Shown in pieces: positions 43,481 to 52,307 of a DNA stretch of 64,000 bases (positions are counted from its first letter, which is position 1; the number at the start of each line of letters is the position of its first letter). The notes below the pieces were generated by a model. The model made no database searches and was not told where the DNA came from. It worked only from the letters and a program-made list of their open reading frames with translations. The DNA comes from LMUY01 sp965199555 (GTDB taxonomy: Bacteria; Pseudomonadota; Alphaproteobacteria; Acetobacterales; Acetobacteraceae): the NCBI GenBank assembly GCA_965199555.1, contig CBDASJ010000009.1, forward strand, positions 62,001 to 126,000, given 5' to 3'. Made by a program: the position numbers and the translations under genes.

Positions 43481-44446
43481 TCAGGCGATGTTGCCGTTCA
43501 GGCCGTTCGGGAAAAACCCGCCGCGGTGGGCCGCGCCGTTGCCATTCTCCACGACGTTGATCACCTGGCTTGGCGTGCGGCGGAACGCCAACGCGTTGCC
43601 GTCGCGTGCGGAGATCTGGGCGAAGCCGTTCTGCGGGTTCAGGATGCCGGCAGCCGTCACCGCACCGCTGGCCCGGCTTTGCAGGTTGGCAATCGCCTGC
43701 GACTGGAATGGCACCAGGCTCGCCGTGTTGACGTCGGCCTGCAAGCCCACGCCGGCGGCCGACTGTGTCAGCAGGCCGCGGATGGCGCCGGCATGGTATG
43801 CCTCGACGGCCAGGATGCTCGCCGCCGCGCTCAGCACGTTCGGGTTGCTGATCAGCGCCGCCGCCCCGGTATAGGCCGTCAAGCCGACTTCGGTCAGCGT
43901 GAACGCGCCCAGGAAGAAGCTCACTTCATCCGCGAACGGGTTGAAGAAGCCACCAGCCGGGATGGCGCCGGACGCCAGCGCAGCCGCCTGGAATGCGCCG
44001 GCTAGGTCGATCAGCGGGCGCGCCACGGCGGCCGAGCCGAGTTGGCTGCGGATGAAGTTGATGTGCCCCTGCTCGTCGATGGCGATCTTGGCACCGACCT
44101 CGAAGAACACCGGGTTTTGGAACGGCACCTGCGTGCCGCCGTTGACGCCGCCCAGCGTGCCCGTGCCGGTGACGATGTTGTTCGGCAGGCCCACGCCCGT
44201 GACACCGCGGGTGTAGTATTCGCCCTCAAGGTATTCGAGGTTTAGGGCGAAGTTCAGGATGTCGGTGTCGGTAATCGCGGCCTGTGCGTGGGCCTTCTTG
44301 CCGATCAGCAGCTCGCCAACCGGTCCCATCGTGCTGAGGAAGGCCGTGGCTGCCGCGCCGATGCCGGCCTTGCTGATCAGGCCGCGGCGGTCAAGGCCTG
44401 CGGGCATCCTGTCGTCGCTGTGGCTTGTGTCTTTTGTCACCTGCAC
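43481..44446 (-). CDS. Ferritin-like (desiccation-related) exported protein 2
   Basis: 321 residues, a paralogue of the gene 42 bases downstream. The Tat motif is cleaner (LDRRGLISKAGIGAAATAFL). The ferritin-like helices match: ALNLEYLEGEYYTR, KIAIDEQGHINFIRSQLG, TEVGLTAYTGAA and ILAVEAYHAGAIR. The C-terminal GGFFPNGLNGNI is conserved. The start is GTG at 44446, 4 bases after GGAGGA. Both genes lie beside the type II secretion locus; as Tat substrates they could be secreted through it (inference). Confidence 0.87.
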   Translation of the reverse strand: MQVTKDTSHSDDRMPAGLDRRGLISKAGIGAAATAFLSTMGPVGELLIGKKAHAQAAITDTDILNFALNLEYLEGEYYTRGVTGVGLPNNIVTGTGTLGGVNGGTQVPFQNPVFFEVGAKIAIDEQGHINFIRSQLGSAAVARPLIDLAGAFQAAALASGAIPAGGFFNPFADEVSFFLGAFTLTEVGLTAYTGAAALISNPNVLSAAASILAVEAYHAGAIRGLLTQSAAGVGLQADVNTASLVPFQSQAIANLQSRASGAVTAAGILNPQNGFAQISARDGNALAFRRTPSQVINVVENGNGAAHRGGFFPNGLNGNIA

Positions 44447-44543
44447 GCTCCTCCAAGGGGATAGGAGCGCAAAGCACCGCGCTTACATCGCTCCGTCGTA
44501 ACGCAGTGCTGGTTGAGCACATTACCGTTGGCCTGCCCATTCG

Positions 44544-44559
44544 TTAGTTATCAAACTAA
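44544..44559. promoter_or_regulatory. AT-rich inverted repeat upstream of the ferritin-like operon
   Basis: TTAGTT-ATCA-AACTAA forms a 6-bp inverted repeat about 100 bases before the ferritin-like start, inside a notably AT-rich patch of the 278-base gap 44447-44724. It could be an operator or part of the promoter. I see no gene in that gap. Confidence 0.35.
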
Positions 44560-44724
44560 TGTGTCTAACATTTGGTCCCGGTCGCCACTGCGGGGACGAA
44601 GGTGTGTCTGCGGCGCCACATATCGCTTGCTGCGCTCAGTTTACGTCGGCTGATATTCGACTCGTTCGGTGGCAATCCACCCCGATCCGTCGCGATGTTG
44701 AGCCACTGGGAACGAGGCTGGCAC

Positions 44725-45516
44725 TCAAGCAGGCATGAGGTAGATCCGCGTGAGCCAAGCGCCGATGGCGAGGAACGGACCGAATGGGATGGCCGTGGCC
44801 AGGCTGCCGCGCCGGGCTGCAACCCGCCCCAAGCCGAACACCAGGCCGAGCAGCGCGCCCGCCAACAGGGTCGAGGAAAGGCCGCCAATGCCGACCCAGG
44901 CGCCGATCGCCGCCATCAGCTTGGCGTCGCCTTCCCCCAAGCCGGCCCGGCCCCTGGCAAGGCGATAGAAGCCGGCCACCAGGCGGAACAGGACGTAGCC
45001 GCCGGCCGCCGCGGCCGCGTGCTCGGTCAAAGTCACCGGGTCCAACCGTGCCGTCACGGCCAAGCCGGCCAGCAGCAGCGGCAGCGTCAAGACGTCGGGC
45101 AAGCGGAAGCGGTCCCAGTCGATCCAGCCCAGCGCCAGCAGCACCCAGCCGAACACGCAATCCGCCCAGAGCAACGGACCGCGCACATCGGCCGCGATCG
45201 CCCACACTGCGACGGCGGTGGCACTCAGCTCGATAAACAGATGCTGCGGCGCGATGCGTGCGCCGCACTTGGCGCAGCGACCCCGCAGCCACAGAAAGCT
45301 GAGGATCGGCACCAGCTCCGCCGCACCCAGCACATGGCCGCACGTCTCGCAGGCGGAGCGCGCGATCGCCACCGGGCGCCCAGCCGGAAGGCGGCGCACC
45401 AGCACGCCTAGAAGGCTGCCGACGAACGGCCCGGCCAAGGCGGCCCACGCCGGCGACGACAGGATCGCATCCTCGATCACGATGGGCACGCATTGGCAGG
45501 GGCCGGCCGGAAGCAC
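44725..45516 (-). CDS. gspO: Prepilin peptidase / N-methyltransferase (type IV leader peptidase, GspO/PilD)
   Basis: 263 residues with about 7 membrane helices. Both cytoplasmic CxxC pairs are present (CETCGH and CAKCGA). The aspartyl protease motif G-x-GD appears as GLGEGDAKLM, with the first Asp in GWIDWDRFRLPD. It cleaves and methylates the pseudopilins GspG, H, I, J and K encoded nearby. The start is uncertain: GTG 45516 is furthest, while GTG 45480 (VIEDAILSS) is closer to the family start; neither has a clear ribosome site. Divergent from gspE. Confidence 0.92.
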   Translation of the reverse strand: MLPAGPCQCVPIVIEDAILSSPAWAALAGPFVGSLLGVLVRRLPAGRPVAIARSACETCGHVLGAAELVPILSFLWLRGRCAKCGARIAPQHLFIELSATAVAVWAIAADVRGPLLWADCVFGWVLLALGWIDWDRFRLPDVLTLPLLLAGLAVTARLDPVTLTEHAAAAAGGYVLFRLVAGFYRLARGRAGLGEGDAKLMAAIGAWVGIGGLSSTLLAGALLGLVFGLGRVAARRGSLATAIPFGPFLAIGAWLTRIYLMPA

Positions 45517-45528
45517 AAGATAAGGTAC

Positions 45529-47259
45529 ATGAACACCGCAATGCCACAGGGGGAAAGTGCCGCCAGCCCGGCCGCCGGGGCCGAAGCGGTTGCCGGCCTG
45601 TTGCAGGCGGCGGGGCGCTGCGACGCCCGCACGCTGGAACGGGGCCGGCGGGTCGCGGTGGAAACCGGGCAGCGGCTGGATCGCGTGCTGATCCAGCTGG
45701 GCCTAGTTGGTGAACGGGAACTGGCGGCGTCCTATGCCGAGTTGCTGGGCTGCGAGGTCGCCACCGCGGACCGCTACCCGGCGCAGCCCTTGTTCGCCGA
45801 GCAGCTGACGATCCGCTTCCTGCGCCATGCCCGGGCGATGCCGGTGCAGGCAACCGCGGATGCCGTGGTGGTCGCCGTGGCCGACCCGCTGGACGGCTTC
45901 GTTCCCGCCGCCATTGCCGCGGCCGTGGGCCGCGCCGTCCAGATCGAAGTGGCGGTGCCGATCGAGCTGGAAGCCGCCTTCAGCCGGCTTTATCCCGATC
46001 CGACCGTGGCGGCGGCGGAAGGCGTCGTGGAAGACGCCGCCACCGAAGCCAGCGAGGACGATGCGGACCGGCTGAAGGACATGGCCAGCGAGGCCCCGGT
46101 AATCCGGCTGGTCAACCAACTGATCGCCCGGGCGGTGGAAACCCAGGCCTCCGACATCCACATCGAGCCGTTCGAGGACAGGCTGCGGGTGCGCTACCGC
46201 AACGACGGCGTGTTGCGGGAAGCGGAAAGTCCGCCCGCCGGCATGACGCCGGCCATCGTGTCGCGGCTGAAGATCATGGCCCGGCTGGACATCGCCGAGC
46301 GCCGCCTGCCGCAGGATGGCCGCATCAAGCTGGCGGTGCGCGGGCACGAGGTGGATTTCCGCGTGTCCACCATCCCGTCCCTGCACGGCGAAACGGTGGT
46401 ACTGCGCGTGCTGGACCGCAGCGCCGTGGTGTTCGACTACGCCCGGCTGGGCCTGCCGCCGGCCGTGGTGCAGCGGCTGGAGGAAGCGTTCGCCCTGCCG
46501 AACGGCATCGTGCTGGTGACCGGCCCCACCGGCAGCGGCAAGACCACCACGCTGTACACCGGGCTGACCCACCTGAACGCAGTCACGCGCAAGGTCGTCA
46601 CGGTGGAGGACCCGATCGAGTACCAGCTCGGCGGCATCAACCAGATCCAGGTCAAGCCGCAGATCGGGTTGAACTTCGCGACGCTGCTGCGGTCGATCCT
46701 GCGGCAGGACCCCGACGTCATCATGGTGGGGGAAATCCGCGACCTGGAAACGGCGCAGATCGCCGTGCAGGCGGCGCTCACCGGCCACCTCGTGCTGTCC
46801 ACGCTGCACACCAACTCCGCCGCCGAAACCATCACCCGGCTGCGCGACATGGGGCTGGAGGACTACCTGCTCACCGCCGTGCTGCGCGGCGTGCTGGCGC
46901 AGCGGCTGGTGCGGTCGCTGTGCCCGGACTGCCGGGTGCCGGCGCCGGCACCGGCGGAGATAGTCCGCCGCTTCGGCCTGGACCGGCGGGCCGGCTCCGC
47001 CACGCCGACGCTGTGGCACCCGGTGGGCTGCCCGGCGTGCCACGGCACCGGGTTCCGCGGCCGGCAAGCCATCGTCGAGTTCCTGCAACCCACGCCGGCC
47101 ATCGAGCGGCTGATCTTCAGCCGGGCGGACGGGGCGGAGATCGAGCGCGAAGCCGTGGCCGGCGGCATGGTGACCATGTTCGAGGCCGGCCTGTCGGCCG
47201 CACTGGCCGGCCAAACCACCGTCGAGGAAGTCGTCCGCAGCATTCGGGCCGACGCCTAG
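45529..47259 (+). CDS. gspE: Type II secretion system ATPase
   Basis: 576 residues. An N-terminal MshEN/GspE-N domain (RVLIQLGLVGERELAASYAELLG) leads to the secretion ATPase: Walker A GPTGSGKT at 332-339, the Asp box, Walker B IMVGEIRDLETAQ, and the His box HLVLSTLHTNSAAET. The tetracysteine zinc domain is CPDC...CPACHG, about residues 464-506. It powers pseudopilus assembly at the inner membrane. The ATG at 45529 follows AAGG. gspF begins immediately after its stop. Confidence 0.95.
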   Translation: MNTAMPQGESAASPAAGAEAVAGLLQAAGRCDARTLERGRRVAVETGQRLDRVLIQLGLVGERELAASYAELLGCEVATADRYPAQPLFAEQLTIRFLRHARAMPVQATADAVVVAVADPLDGFVPAAIAAAVGRAVQIEVAVPIELEAAFSRLYPDPTVAAAEGVVEDAATEASEDDADRLKDMASEAPVIRLVNQLIARAVETQASDIHIEPFEDRLRVRYRNDGVLREAESPPAGMTPAIVSRLKIMARLDIAERRLPQDGRIKLAVRGHEVDFRVSTIPSLHGETVVLRVLDRSAVVFDYARLGLPPAVVQRLEEAFALPNGIVLVTGPTGSGKTTTLYTGLTHLNAVTRKVVTVEDPIEYQLGGINQIQVKPQIGLNFATLLRSILRQDPDVIMVGEIRDLETAQIAVQAALTGHLVLSTLHTNSAAETITRLRDMGLEDYLLTAVLRGVLAQRLVRSLCPDCRVPAPAPAEIVRRFGLDRRAGSATPTLWHPVGCPACHGTGFRGRQAIVEFLQPTPAIERLIFSRADGAEIEREAVAGGMVTMFEAGLSAALAGQTTVEEVVRSIRADA

Positions 47260-48480
47260 ATGCCTTCCTTCCGCTACACCGCCATCGATCCGGCGGGCGT
47301 CGTCACCCGCGGCGAGATGGAGGCGGCAAACCAGGCGGCGGCCATCGCCCGCATCCAGAACCAGGGCAACATCCCCGTCCGGGCCGACCCGGCGGGCGGC
47401 CTCCGCTGGCTGGACCTGCTGCAACGCGATCTGGGCCGCGGCGCCGTGCTGCGCCGGGGGGAGCTGACCAATACGGTGCGGGAGCTGTCCATCATGCTCG
47501 GCGCCGGGCAGGACCTCGACCGCGCCCTGCGCTTCCTGGTGGAGATGGCGCCGAACGCCCGCGTGGTCGGCGTGCTGGAACGCGTGCGGGACGCCGTGCG
47601 GGACGGCAGCCCGCTGGCGGCGGCCTTGGGCCGGCAGCCCCGCAGCTTCCCGCGCCTGCTGGTCGGCATGGTCCGCGCCGGGGAAGCCGGTGGCACGCTG
47701 GCGGCCACGCTGGACCGCCTGGCGCTGTTGCTGGAGCGGCAGCGCAGCCTGGCCAGCACCGTGCGCTCCGCGATGATCTACCCGGCGCTGCTGCTGATCG
47801 CGGCCGTGGGCTCCATCGTGCTGCTGCTGACGCAGGTGCTGCCGCAATTCGTGCCGCTGTTCCAGCAGAACGGGGTGGCGCTGCCCTGGTCGACGCAATT
47901 CCTCATCGACGCCGGCGCCGCCGTGTCGGCTTATGGCGTATACGGCGTCGTCCTGACGGGCTTGCTGCTGCTGGGCGCGCGCGCCGCGCTGCGACGCCCC
48001 AACGTCCGGCTGACGGCTGACCGCGGCATGTTGCGCTTGCCGGTGGTGGGCGGCCTGTTGCGGGAGGTGGTGGCCGCCCGGTTCACCCGCACGCTGGGCA
48101 CGCTGCTGGTCAACGGCGTGCCGCTGATCGCCGCGCTGGGCATCGTGCGCGACGCGGTTGGCAACACCGCGGCAACGGCCGCCATCGACGCGACCATCAC
48201 CCGCGCCCGCAGCGGCGGCGGCCTGTCCCGGCCGCTCGGCGAGCACGGCGTGATGCCGCGGCGCACCGTGCACCTGCTGCGATTGGGCGAGGAAACGGCG
48301 CAGCTTGGCCCCATGGCGCTGAGCGCGGCCGAGATCCACGAGGAACGCACCAGGCTGGGCGTGCAGCGCCTGGTCAGCCTGCTGGTGCCGGTCATCACGA
48401 TCGTCATGGGCGCGGCGATCGCCGGCATCGTGGTGTCGCTGCTGCTCGCCATGCTCAGCCTGAACGACCTGGCGCAGTAG
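47260..48480 (+). CDS. gspF: Type II secretion system inner-membrane platform protein
   Basis: 406 residues with the duplicated GspF cytoplasmic domain (LSIMLGAGQDLDRALRFL; then TLGTLLVNGVPLIAALGIV) and three membrane segments. The family motif MVRAGEAGGTLAATLDRLA is present. It anchors the ATPase to the pseudopilus base. It starts directly after the gspE stop, and 4 bases separate it from gspH. Confidence 0.94.
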   Translation: MPSFRYTAIDPAGVVTRGEMEAANQAAAIARIQNQGNIPVRADPAGGLRWLDLLQRDLGRGAVLRRGELTNTVRELSIMLGAGQDLDRALRFLVEMAPNARVVGVLERVRDAVRDGSPLAAALGRQPRSFPRLLVGMVRAGEAGGTLAATLDRLALLLERQRSLASTVRSAMIYPALLLIAAVGSIVLLLTQVLPQFVPLFQQNGVALPWSTQFLIDAGAAVSAYGVYGVVLTGLLLLGARAALRRPNVRLTADRGMLRLPVVGGLLREVVAARFTRTLGTLLVNGVPLIAALGIVRDAVGNTAATAAIDATITRARSGGGLSRPLGEHGVMPRRTVHLLRLGEETAQLGPMALSAAEIHEERTRLGVQRLVSLLVPVITIVMGAAIAGIVVSLLLAMLSLNDLAQ

Positions 48481-48484
48481 GGCG

Positions 48485-48904
48485 ATGGGCCGGCGGCGCG
48501 ACGACGGCTTCACCCTGCTGGAGATGCTGGTGGTGGTGGCCATCCTGGGCATCGTCGGCACGATCGTGCTCAGCCGCGGGCCGGCGAACAGCGCCCGGCA
48601 GGACGTGCGGTCCGCCACCGCCATCCTGTCCGGCGCGCTCCGCCTCGCCCGCAGCCAGGCGATCGCCACCGACCGGCCCGTGGCGTTCGTGCTCGACCCG
48701 GCGAGCCATCGCTGGCAGGTCGGCGACGCGGTCCCGGCCCGGCTGCCGGGGCGTTTGTCGGTCCTGGCGCCGCGGGACGGCATCGTGTTCTCGCCGGAAG
48801 GCGGGTCCAGCGGCGGCACCATCGCCGTGGCCAGCGGCACGATCCGCGCCGTGGTCGGCGTGGACTGGCTGACCGGCCGGGTCAGCGTCACCAATGGGTC
48901 GTGA
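48485..48904 (+). CDS. gspH: Type II secretion minor pseudopilin GspH
   Basis: 139 residues. The prepilin leader MGRRRDDG is cut before FTLLEMLVVVAILGIVG, with Glu5 in place. The GspH/FimT domain follows (SGALRLARSQAIATDRPVAF). It caps or stabilises the pseudopilus tip. Downstream, a palindromic repeat separates it from gspI. Confidence 0.9.
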   Translation: MGRRRDDGFTLLEMLVVVAILGIVGTIVLSRGPANSARQDVRSATAILSGALRLARSQAIATDRPVAFVLDPASHRWQVGDAVPARLPGRLSVLAPRDGIVFSPEGGSSGGTIAVASGTIRAVVGVDWLTGRVSVTNGS

Positions 48905-48931
48905 CCCCCGCCCCCATCGCCAGCCTGCAAA

Positions 48932-48955
48932 CCCTCTCCCGCCAGCGGGAGAGGG
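48932..48955. repeat. Palindromic repeat, copy identical to 26291-26314
   Basis: CCCTCTCCCG (48932-48941), loop CCAG, CGGGAGAGGG (48946-48955). The 24 bases are identical to the palindrome at 26291, and a shorter relative lies at 4805. Here it sits between gspH and gspI inside an operon, where a full terminator would be harmful, so it behaves as a mobile REP-like element. Confidence 0.75.
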
Positions 48956-48971
48956 AGATTTGGCAGGTGCG

Positions 48972-49454
48972 GTGCCGCGACCCGTTCGGCACGGGCGAGC
49001 CAAGGGCGCGCGCTTTGGTCGCGCTGCAAGGGGCAGCGCGACCCTCACTCAAAGGGAAAGGCAATGTGGCTTCACCCTGTTGGAGGTGCTGGTCGCCTTT
49101 ATCATCGCGGCGCTTGCCCTGGGCGTGCTGTTCCAGGGCGGCATCGGCGGGTTGACGGCGGCCAATGCAGCCGCCCGCTATGACGAGGCGCTCAGCCGGG
49201 CGCAGTCGCATTTGGCGCTGGCGGGCGTCGGGCCGGATTTCCAGCCGCAGGACCGCCAAGGGGCGGAGGGCAACGGGTTCCATTGGCACCTCCGCATCCA
49301 ACTGCTCGCCCAGGCCGCAGCGGTTGACCGGACGAAGCCGGTGCCGGCGCTGTATGGCATCGCCATCGCCATGGCCTGGCCGGACGGTTCGCACACGCGG
49401 AGCCTGACGCTGCAAACCGAGCGGGTCGGCACGGCGCCCCCTCCGCCGCCGTGA
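48972..49454 (+). CDS. gspI: Type II secretion minor pseudopilin GspI, unusual 5' end
   Basis: The conserved pseudopilin begins at QCG|FTLLEVLVAFIIAALALG (Phe codon 49071) and the rest is a normal GspI of about 128 residues. The start is unclear. No in-frame ATG lies between 48894 (inside gspH) and the pilin motif. GTG 48972, used here, or TTG 48960 would give a 33-37 residue leader, longer than the usual 6-25. This leader is encoded by repeat-like DNA containing a second hairpin at 49017-49043. The out-of-frame ATG at 49064 has a good Shine-Dalgarno but gives nonsense. Confidence 0.72.
   Translation: MPRPVRHGRAKGARFGRAARGSATLTQRERQCGFTLLEVLVAFIIAALALGVLFQGGIGGLTAANAAARYDEALSRAQSHLALAGVGPDFQPQDRQGAEGNGFHWHLRIQLLAQAAAVDRTKPVPALYGIAIAMAWPDGSHTRSLTLQTERVGTAPPPPP
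49017..49043. repeat. Hairpin inside the gspI leader region
   Basis: GGTCGCGCTGC (49017-49027), a 5-base loop, and GCAGCGCGACC (49033-49043) form a perfect 11-bp stem. Together with the palindrome at 48932 it suggests that a composite REP-like element occupies the gspH-gspI junction. Confidence 0.6.
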
Positions 49455-50044
49455 AACACGCGCCGCCCGGTTTCACCCTGCTGGAGGTGCTGGTGGCGCT
49501 GGTCGTGCTCGGCCTGGTGCTGGCCGGCCTGGTGCAAGGCACGCGGTTCGGTTTGCGGGTGGCCGACCGGCAAACCGCCGTCATCGCCACCTCCGCCGAC
49601 CTGGACGCGACCGAACGCGTGCTGCGCGGCCTGGTGCAGCAGATGGACCCGGGCAGCCTGACCAGCGCGCCCCTGCTGCTGGCGGGCGCCACCAGCCTGG
49701 GCTTCACCACGAACCTGTCCGTCGTGGCGCCCAGCCTGGGGGTGGGCGAGGCGGATGTCGGCTTGGGCGTGACACCGGACCACCGCCTGGTGCTGCGCTG
49801 GACGCCGCATCTGCACGCCACCCGCCTGACGGCCCCGCCCGCGGCGACGGAAACCACCCTGTTGCCCGGCGTGGCGCGGGTGCAGTTCGGTTATTGCTGC
49901 GATGCGGGCGGCCAGTGGCTCGGCGCCTGGTCCCAACAGGTGCTGCCATCGCTGATCCGCATCCAGTTCGGCTTCGCGGCCGAATCCCGGCGCGCCTGGC
50001 CGCCCATCGTCCTGGCGCCGGTGCGGATGCGGTTGAATGGGTGA
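49451..50044 (+). CDS. gspJ: Type II secretion minor pseudopilin GspJ
   Basis: 197 residues. The leader MKHAPPG is followed by FTLLEVLVALVVLGLVLAGL with Glu5. The globular domain (VLRGLVQQMDPGS, LLLAGATSLGFTT) fits GspJ. The GTG start overlaps the gspI stop by 4 bases. Part of the tip complex with GspH, I and K. Confidence 0.88.
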   Translation: MKHAPPGFTLLEVLVALVVLGLVLAGLVQGTRFGLRVADRQTAVIATSADLDATERVLRGLVQQMDPGSLTSAPLLLAGATSLGFTTNLSVVAPSLGVGEADVGLGVTPDHRLVLRWTPHLHATRLTAPPAATETTLLPGVARVQFGYCCDAGGQWLGAWSQQVLPSLIRIQFGFAAESRRAWPPIVLAPVRMRLNG

Positions 50045-50122
50045 TGCAGGCGGATCGATCGCATCCGGTTCTCCGCGGTCCCGGTTACAACCTGGGGGCC
50101 TTGAAGGGGTGGAAGCGACATC

Positions 50123-51148
50123 GTGCTGACTGATGTGGTGCGCTGGTGGCTACAGCAGATGGCGAGCCTGCTCCCCAAAGGCGACGGGCGGCGGGCGGCA
50201 AACGCCGTGGTCGCGCGCGCGAAGGGCGACCTCGCGGTTGAGCTGAGCCTGCGCCGGCGCGGCGCCCGCCAACTGCTTGGCGCCGCCACGCTGGACGAGG
50301 CAGGGTTGCCGCAGCTGCGCGCGATGGCCGGGCGCGTTCGCGCGGCCGGGCGCGTGGTGCTGGAATTGCCGGCTGCCCTGCTGATGGAACAGCAGGCCAC
50401 CCTGCCGCTCGCCGCCGAAACGGCGTTGGGCCAGGTGCTGAGCCACGAGATGGACCGGTTGACGCCGTTCGGGGCGAACGATTTGTTCTGGAACTGGGCC
50501 ATCGCCGGCCGCGATGCGGCGAATGGCCGCCTGCTGGTTCGCTTGTCGATCGTGCTGAAGGCGGCCGCCATGCCGCTCGTGCAGGGGCTGGCGCGCGCCG
50601 GGCTGACGCCGACGGCGATCGAGGTCGCGGCGGCGGACGGCACGGTGCGGCGGCTGGGCCTGGTGCCGCCGGGGTCGCGCGGCGCCAACCGATCCCGCGC
50701 CGTGCGCGTGGCCGCCTGGGGCTGTGGCGCGCTGGCCGCCGCGGCGATCCTTATTCCCGTGGTGCAGCAGCAATGGGCGCTGGGCAGGGCGGATGACGGG
50801 ATCGGCGCGTTGCAGCCGCGCGTGGCCTTGGCGGAGGGCCTGCGTCGGCGGCTGGCGGCGTCCTCCACCGCGTCGGACCTGTTCGCCGCCGAAAGCGCGC
50901 GAAGCGGCAACGCCGTGCTGGCCCTCGCAGCCGTCACCCGGGCCCTGCCGGACGACACCTACTTGACCGAGTTCACCTTGCGCGACCGCAAGCTGACGTT
51001 GGGCGGGCGCTCGGAGGCCGCGGTGCGGCTGATCGGGGTGCTGGCATCCGAGCCCGGGCTGGCGAACCCGGCCTTTGCCGCCCCGGTGTTCCGCACGATC
51101 GGCGACCATGGGGACCAGTTCACCATCAGCGCCGACCTCGCCCCATGA
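50123..51148 (+). CDS. gspL: Type II secretion GspL-like / PilN-domain protein
   Basis: 341 residues. The N-terminal half is a GspL/PilM-like actin-fold domain (AALLMEQQATLPLAAETALGQVL; DRLTPFGANDLFWNW), then one membrane helix (AVRVAAWGCGALAAAAILIPV) and a periplasmic PilN-like domain. GspL links the ATPase to the periplasmic parts. The start is GTG 50123, preceded by GGAAG. Its stop overlaps the gspM start by 4 bases. Confidence 0.82.
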   Translation: MLTDVVRWWLQQMASLLPKGDGRRAANAVVARAKGDLAVELSLRRRGARQLLGAATLDEAGLPQLRAMAGRVRAAGRVVLELPAALLMEQQATLPLAAETALGQVLSHEMDRLTPFGANDLFWNWAIAGRDAANGRLLVRLSIVLKAAAMPLVQGLARAGLTPTAIEVAAADGTVRRLGLVPPGSRGANRSRAVRVAAWGCGALAAAAILIPVVQQQWALGRADDGIGALQPRVALAEGLRRRLAASSTASDLFAAESARSGNAVLALAAVTRALPDDTYLTEFTLRDRKLTLGGRSEAAVRLIGVLASEPGLANPAFAAPVFRTIGDHGDQFTISADLAP

Positions 51149-51726
51149 CCTCGCTGGCGACGGGCCTGCCGACCGGCCGGCGCGGCCAGGTGTTCGCCCT
51201 GGGCGTGTTGTTCGTCATGCTGGCCCTCGCCTGGGCCGGGTTGGTGTCGCCGCTGCTCGGCTGGTACGCGGCGCGGCAGGATCGCCTGGAACAGCGGCAA
51301 ACCCTGCTGGCGCACATGGCGGCCGTGGCGGCAACGGTGCCGGCCTTGCAGCGGCAGATGGCCGCCGGCACCGGCGACACGCGCCCGGCCCTGCTCACCG
51401 GAACGACGGAAGCCATCGCCGGCGCCGAGCTGCAACAGCGGCTGCAGGACCTGTCCGAACGCGCGGCGGTCCGCATGAGCAGCGTCGAGGTGCTGTCGAC
51501 CGAGCAAAGCGGAGCGTTCCGCCGCATCCGCGTGCACGTTGTCGTGTCCGGCCCCTGGGCACGGCTGGTGAGCCTGTTCTCCGCCATTGACGGGGCGACG
51601 CCGCACATGCTGGTCAGCGAAATGCAGATCGGGCAATCACGCGCGGTAACGGTCAGCCCGGTCAAGCTGCTCGACGCGTCGTTCACCGTCGTGGCGCTGT
51701 ATGCCGGGCAGGACGCGCCGAAATGA
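51145..51726 (+). CDS. gspM: Type II secretion GspM-like protein
   Basis: 193 residues: a short cytoplasmic N-terminus, one membrane helix (VFALGVLFVMLALAWAGLVSPL), a coiled-coil-like stretch (RQDRLEQRQTLLAHMAA) and a ferredoxin-like periplasmic domain of the GspM-b type. Partner of GspL. Overlaps both neighbours by ATGA. Confidence 0.82.
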   Translation: MTSLATGLPTGRRGQVFALGVLFVMLALAWAGLVSPLLGWYAARQDRLEQRQTLLAHMAAVAATVPALQRQMAAGTGDTRPALLTGTTEAIAGAELQQRLQDLSERAAVRMSSVEVLSTEQSGAFRRIRVHVVVSGPWARLVSLFSAIDGATPHMLVSEMQIGQSRAVTVSPVKLLDASFTVVALYAGQDAPK

Positions 51727-52307
51727 ACGGGGGACTGGTGCCCGTCCTGTTCCTGACGGCCGTTGTGCTGGCCGGCGTCGTCGCGCTGGAGCTTGCCAGC
51801 GGTGCCGCAACGCCCGTCGCGCTGCGGGAAGCGGCCGGCGGCGCCCTGGGCACAGCACCCGCAGCCAAGCTAACCGACCCGATGCCGCAGCAGGTGGCCG
51901 TGCTGCTGGCCCGGCCGCCGTTCTCGCCGGACCGCAAGCCGGACGCGGTTGCCGGTGCGGACGATCCGCGGCTGCCGCATCTGACCGGCATCCTCGTGAA
52001 CAGCCAGGAACGCAAGGCCATCTTCGCCGGGCGTGACGGCGGGCGCGGCACGGTGGTCGGGCAAGGGGACCAGGTGGGCGCGTATCGGGTGCAGGACATC
52101 AGCGCCACGGACGTCACCCTGGCGGGGACGGACGGGCCGCATGTGGTGCGGCCGACCTTCTCGGCGGCGGCGGCGGCGGGCGCGATCGCTCCGCCCGCCG
52201 GGATCCCGCCAACGCCGCCCATCACCCCGCCACCCCCGGCGGCACTGACCACGCTGCCGCCCAACCTGAGCGCGCCGGCCGTTCCGGGAGCAGGAAGTCC
52301 TCGATGA
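51723..52307 (+). CDS. GspC/GspN-like type II secretion protein with HR domain
   Basis: 194 residues. One N-terminal helix (LVPVLFLTAVVLAGVVAL), then an HR-like beta domain of GspC type (LPHLTGILVNSQERKAIFAG; GTVVGQGDQVGAYRVQDIS), then a Pro/Ala-rich tail. It occupies the place of GspN and may do the job of GspC in touching the secretin, because no canonical gspC is in the locus. Overlaps gspD by 4 bases. Confidence 0.72.
   Translation: MNGGLVPVLFLTAVVLAGVVALELASGAATPVALREAAGGALGTAPAAKLTDPMPQQVAVLLARPPFSPDRKPDAVAGADDPRLPHLTGILVNSQERKAIFAGRDGGRGTVVGQGDQVGAYRVQDISATDVTLAGTDGPHVVRPTFSAAAAAGAIAPPAGIPPTPPITPPPPAALTTLPPNLSAPAVPGAGSPR

Noticed and set aside
45703..49029. Very long open frame antisense to gspE, gspF and gspH
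   Set aside because: It mirrors well-conserved genes in a GC-rich genome where antisense frames stay open by codon bias; its translation is low-complexity and Gln/Arg/His-rich.
49064..49155. ATG with a good Shine-Dalgarno just before the GspI pilin motif
   Set aside because: It is out of frame with FTLLEVLVAF and yields a short Cys/Arg-rich sequence without meaning.
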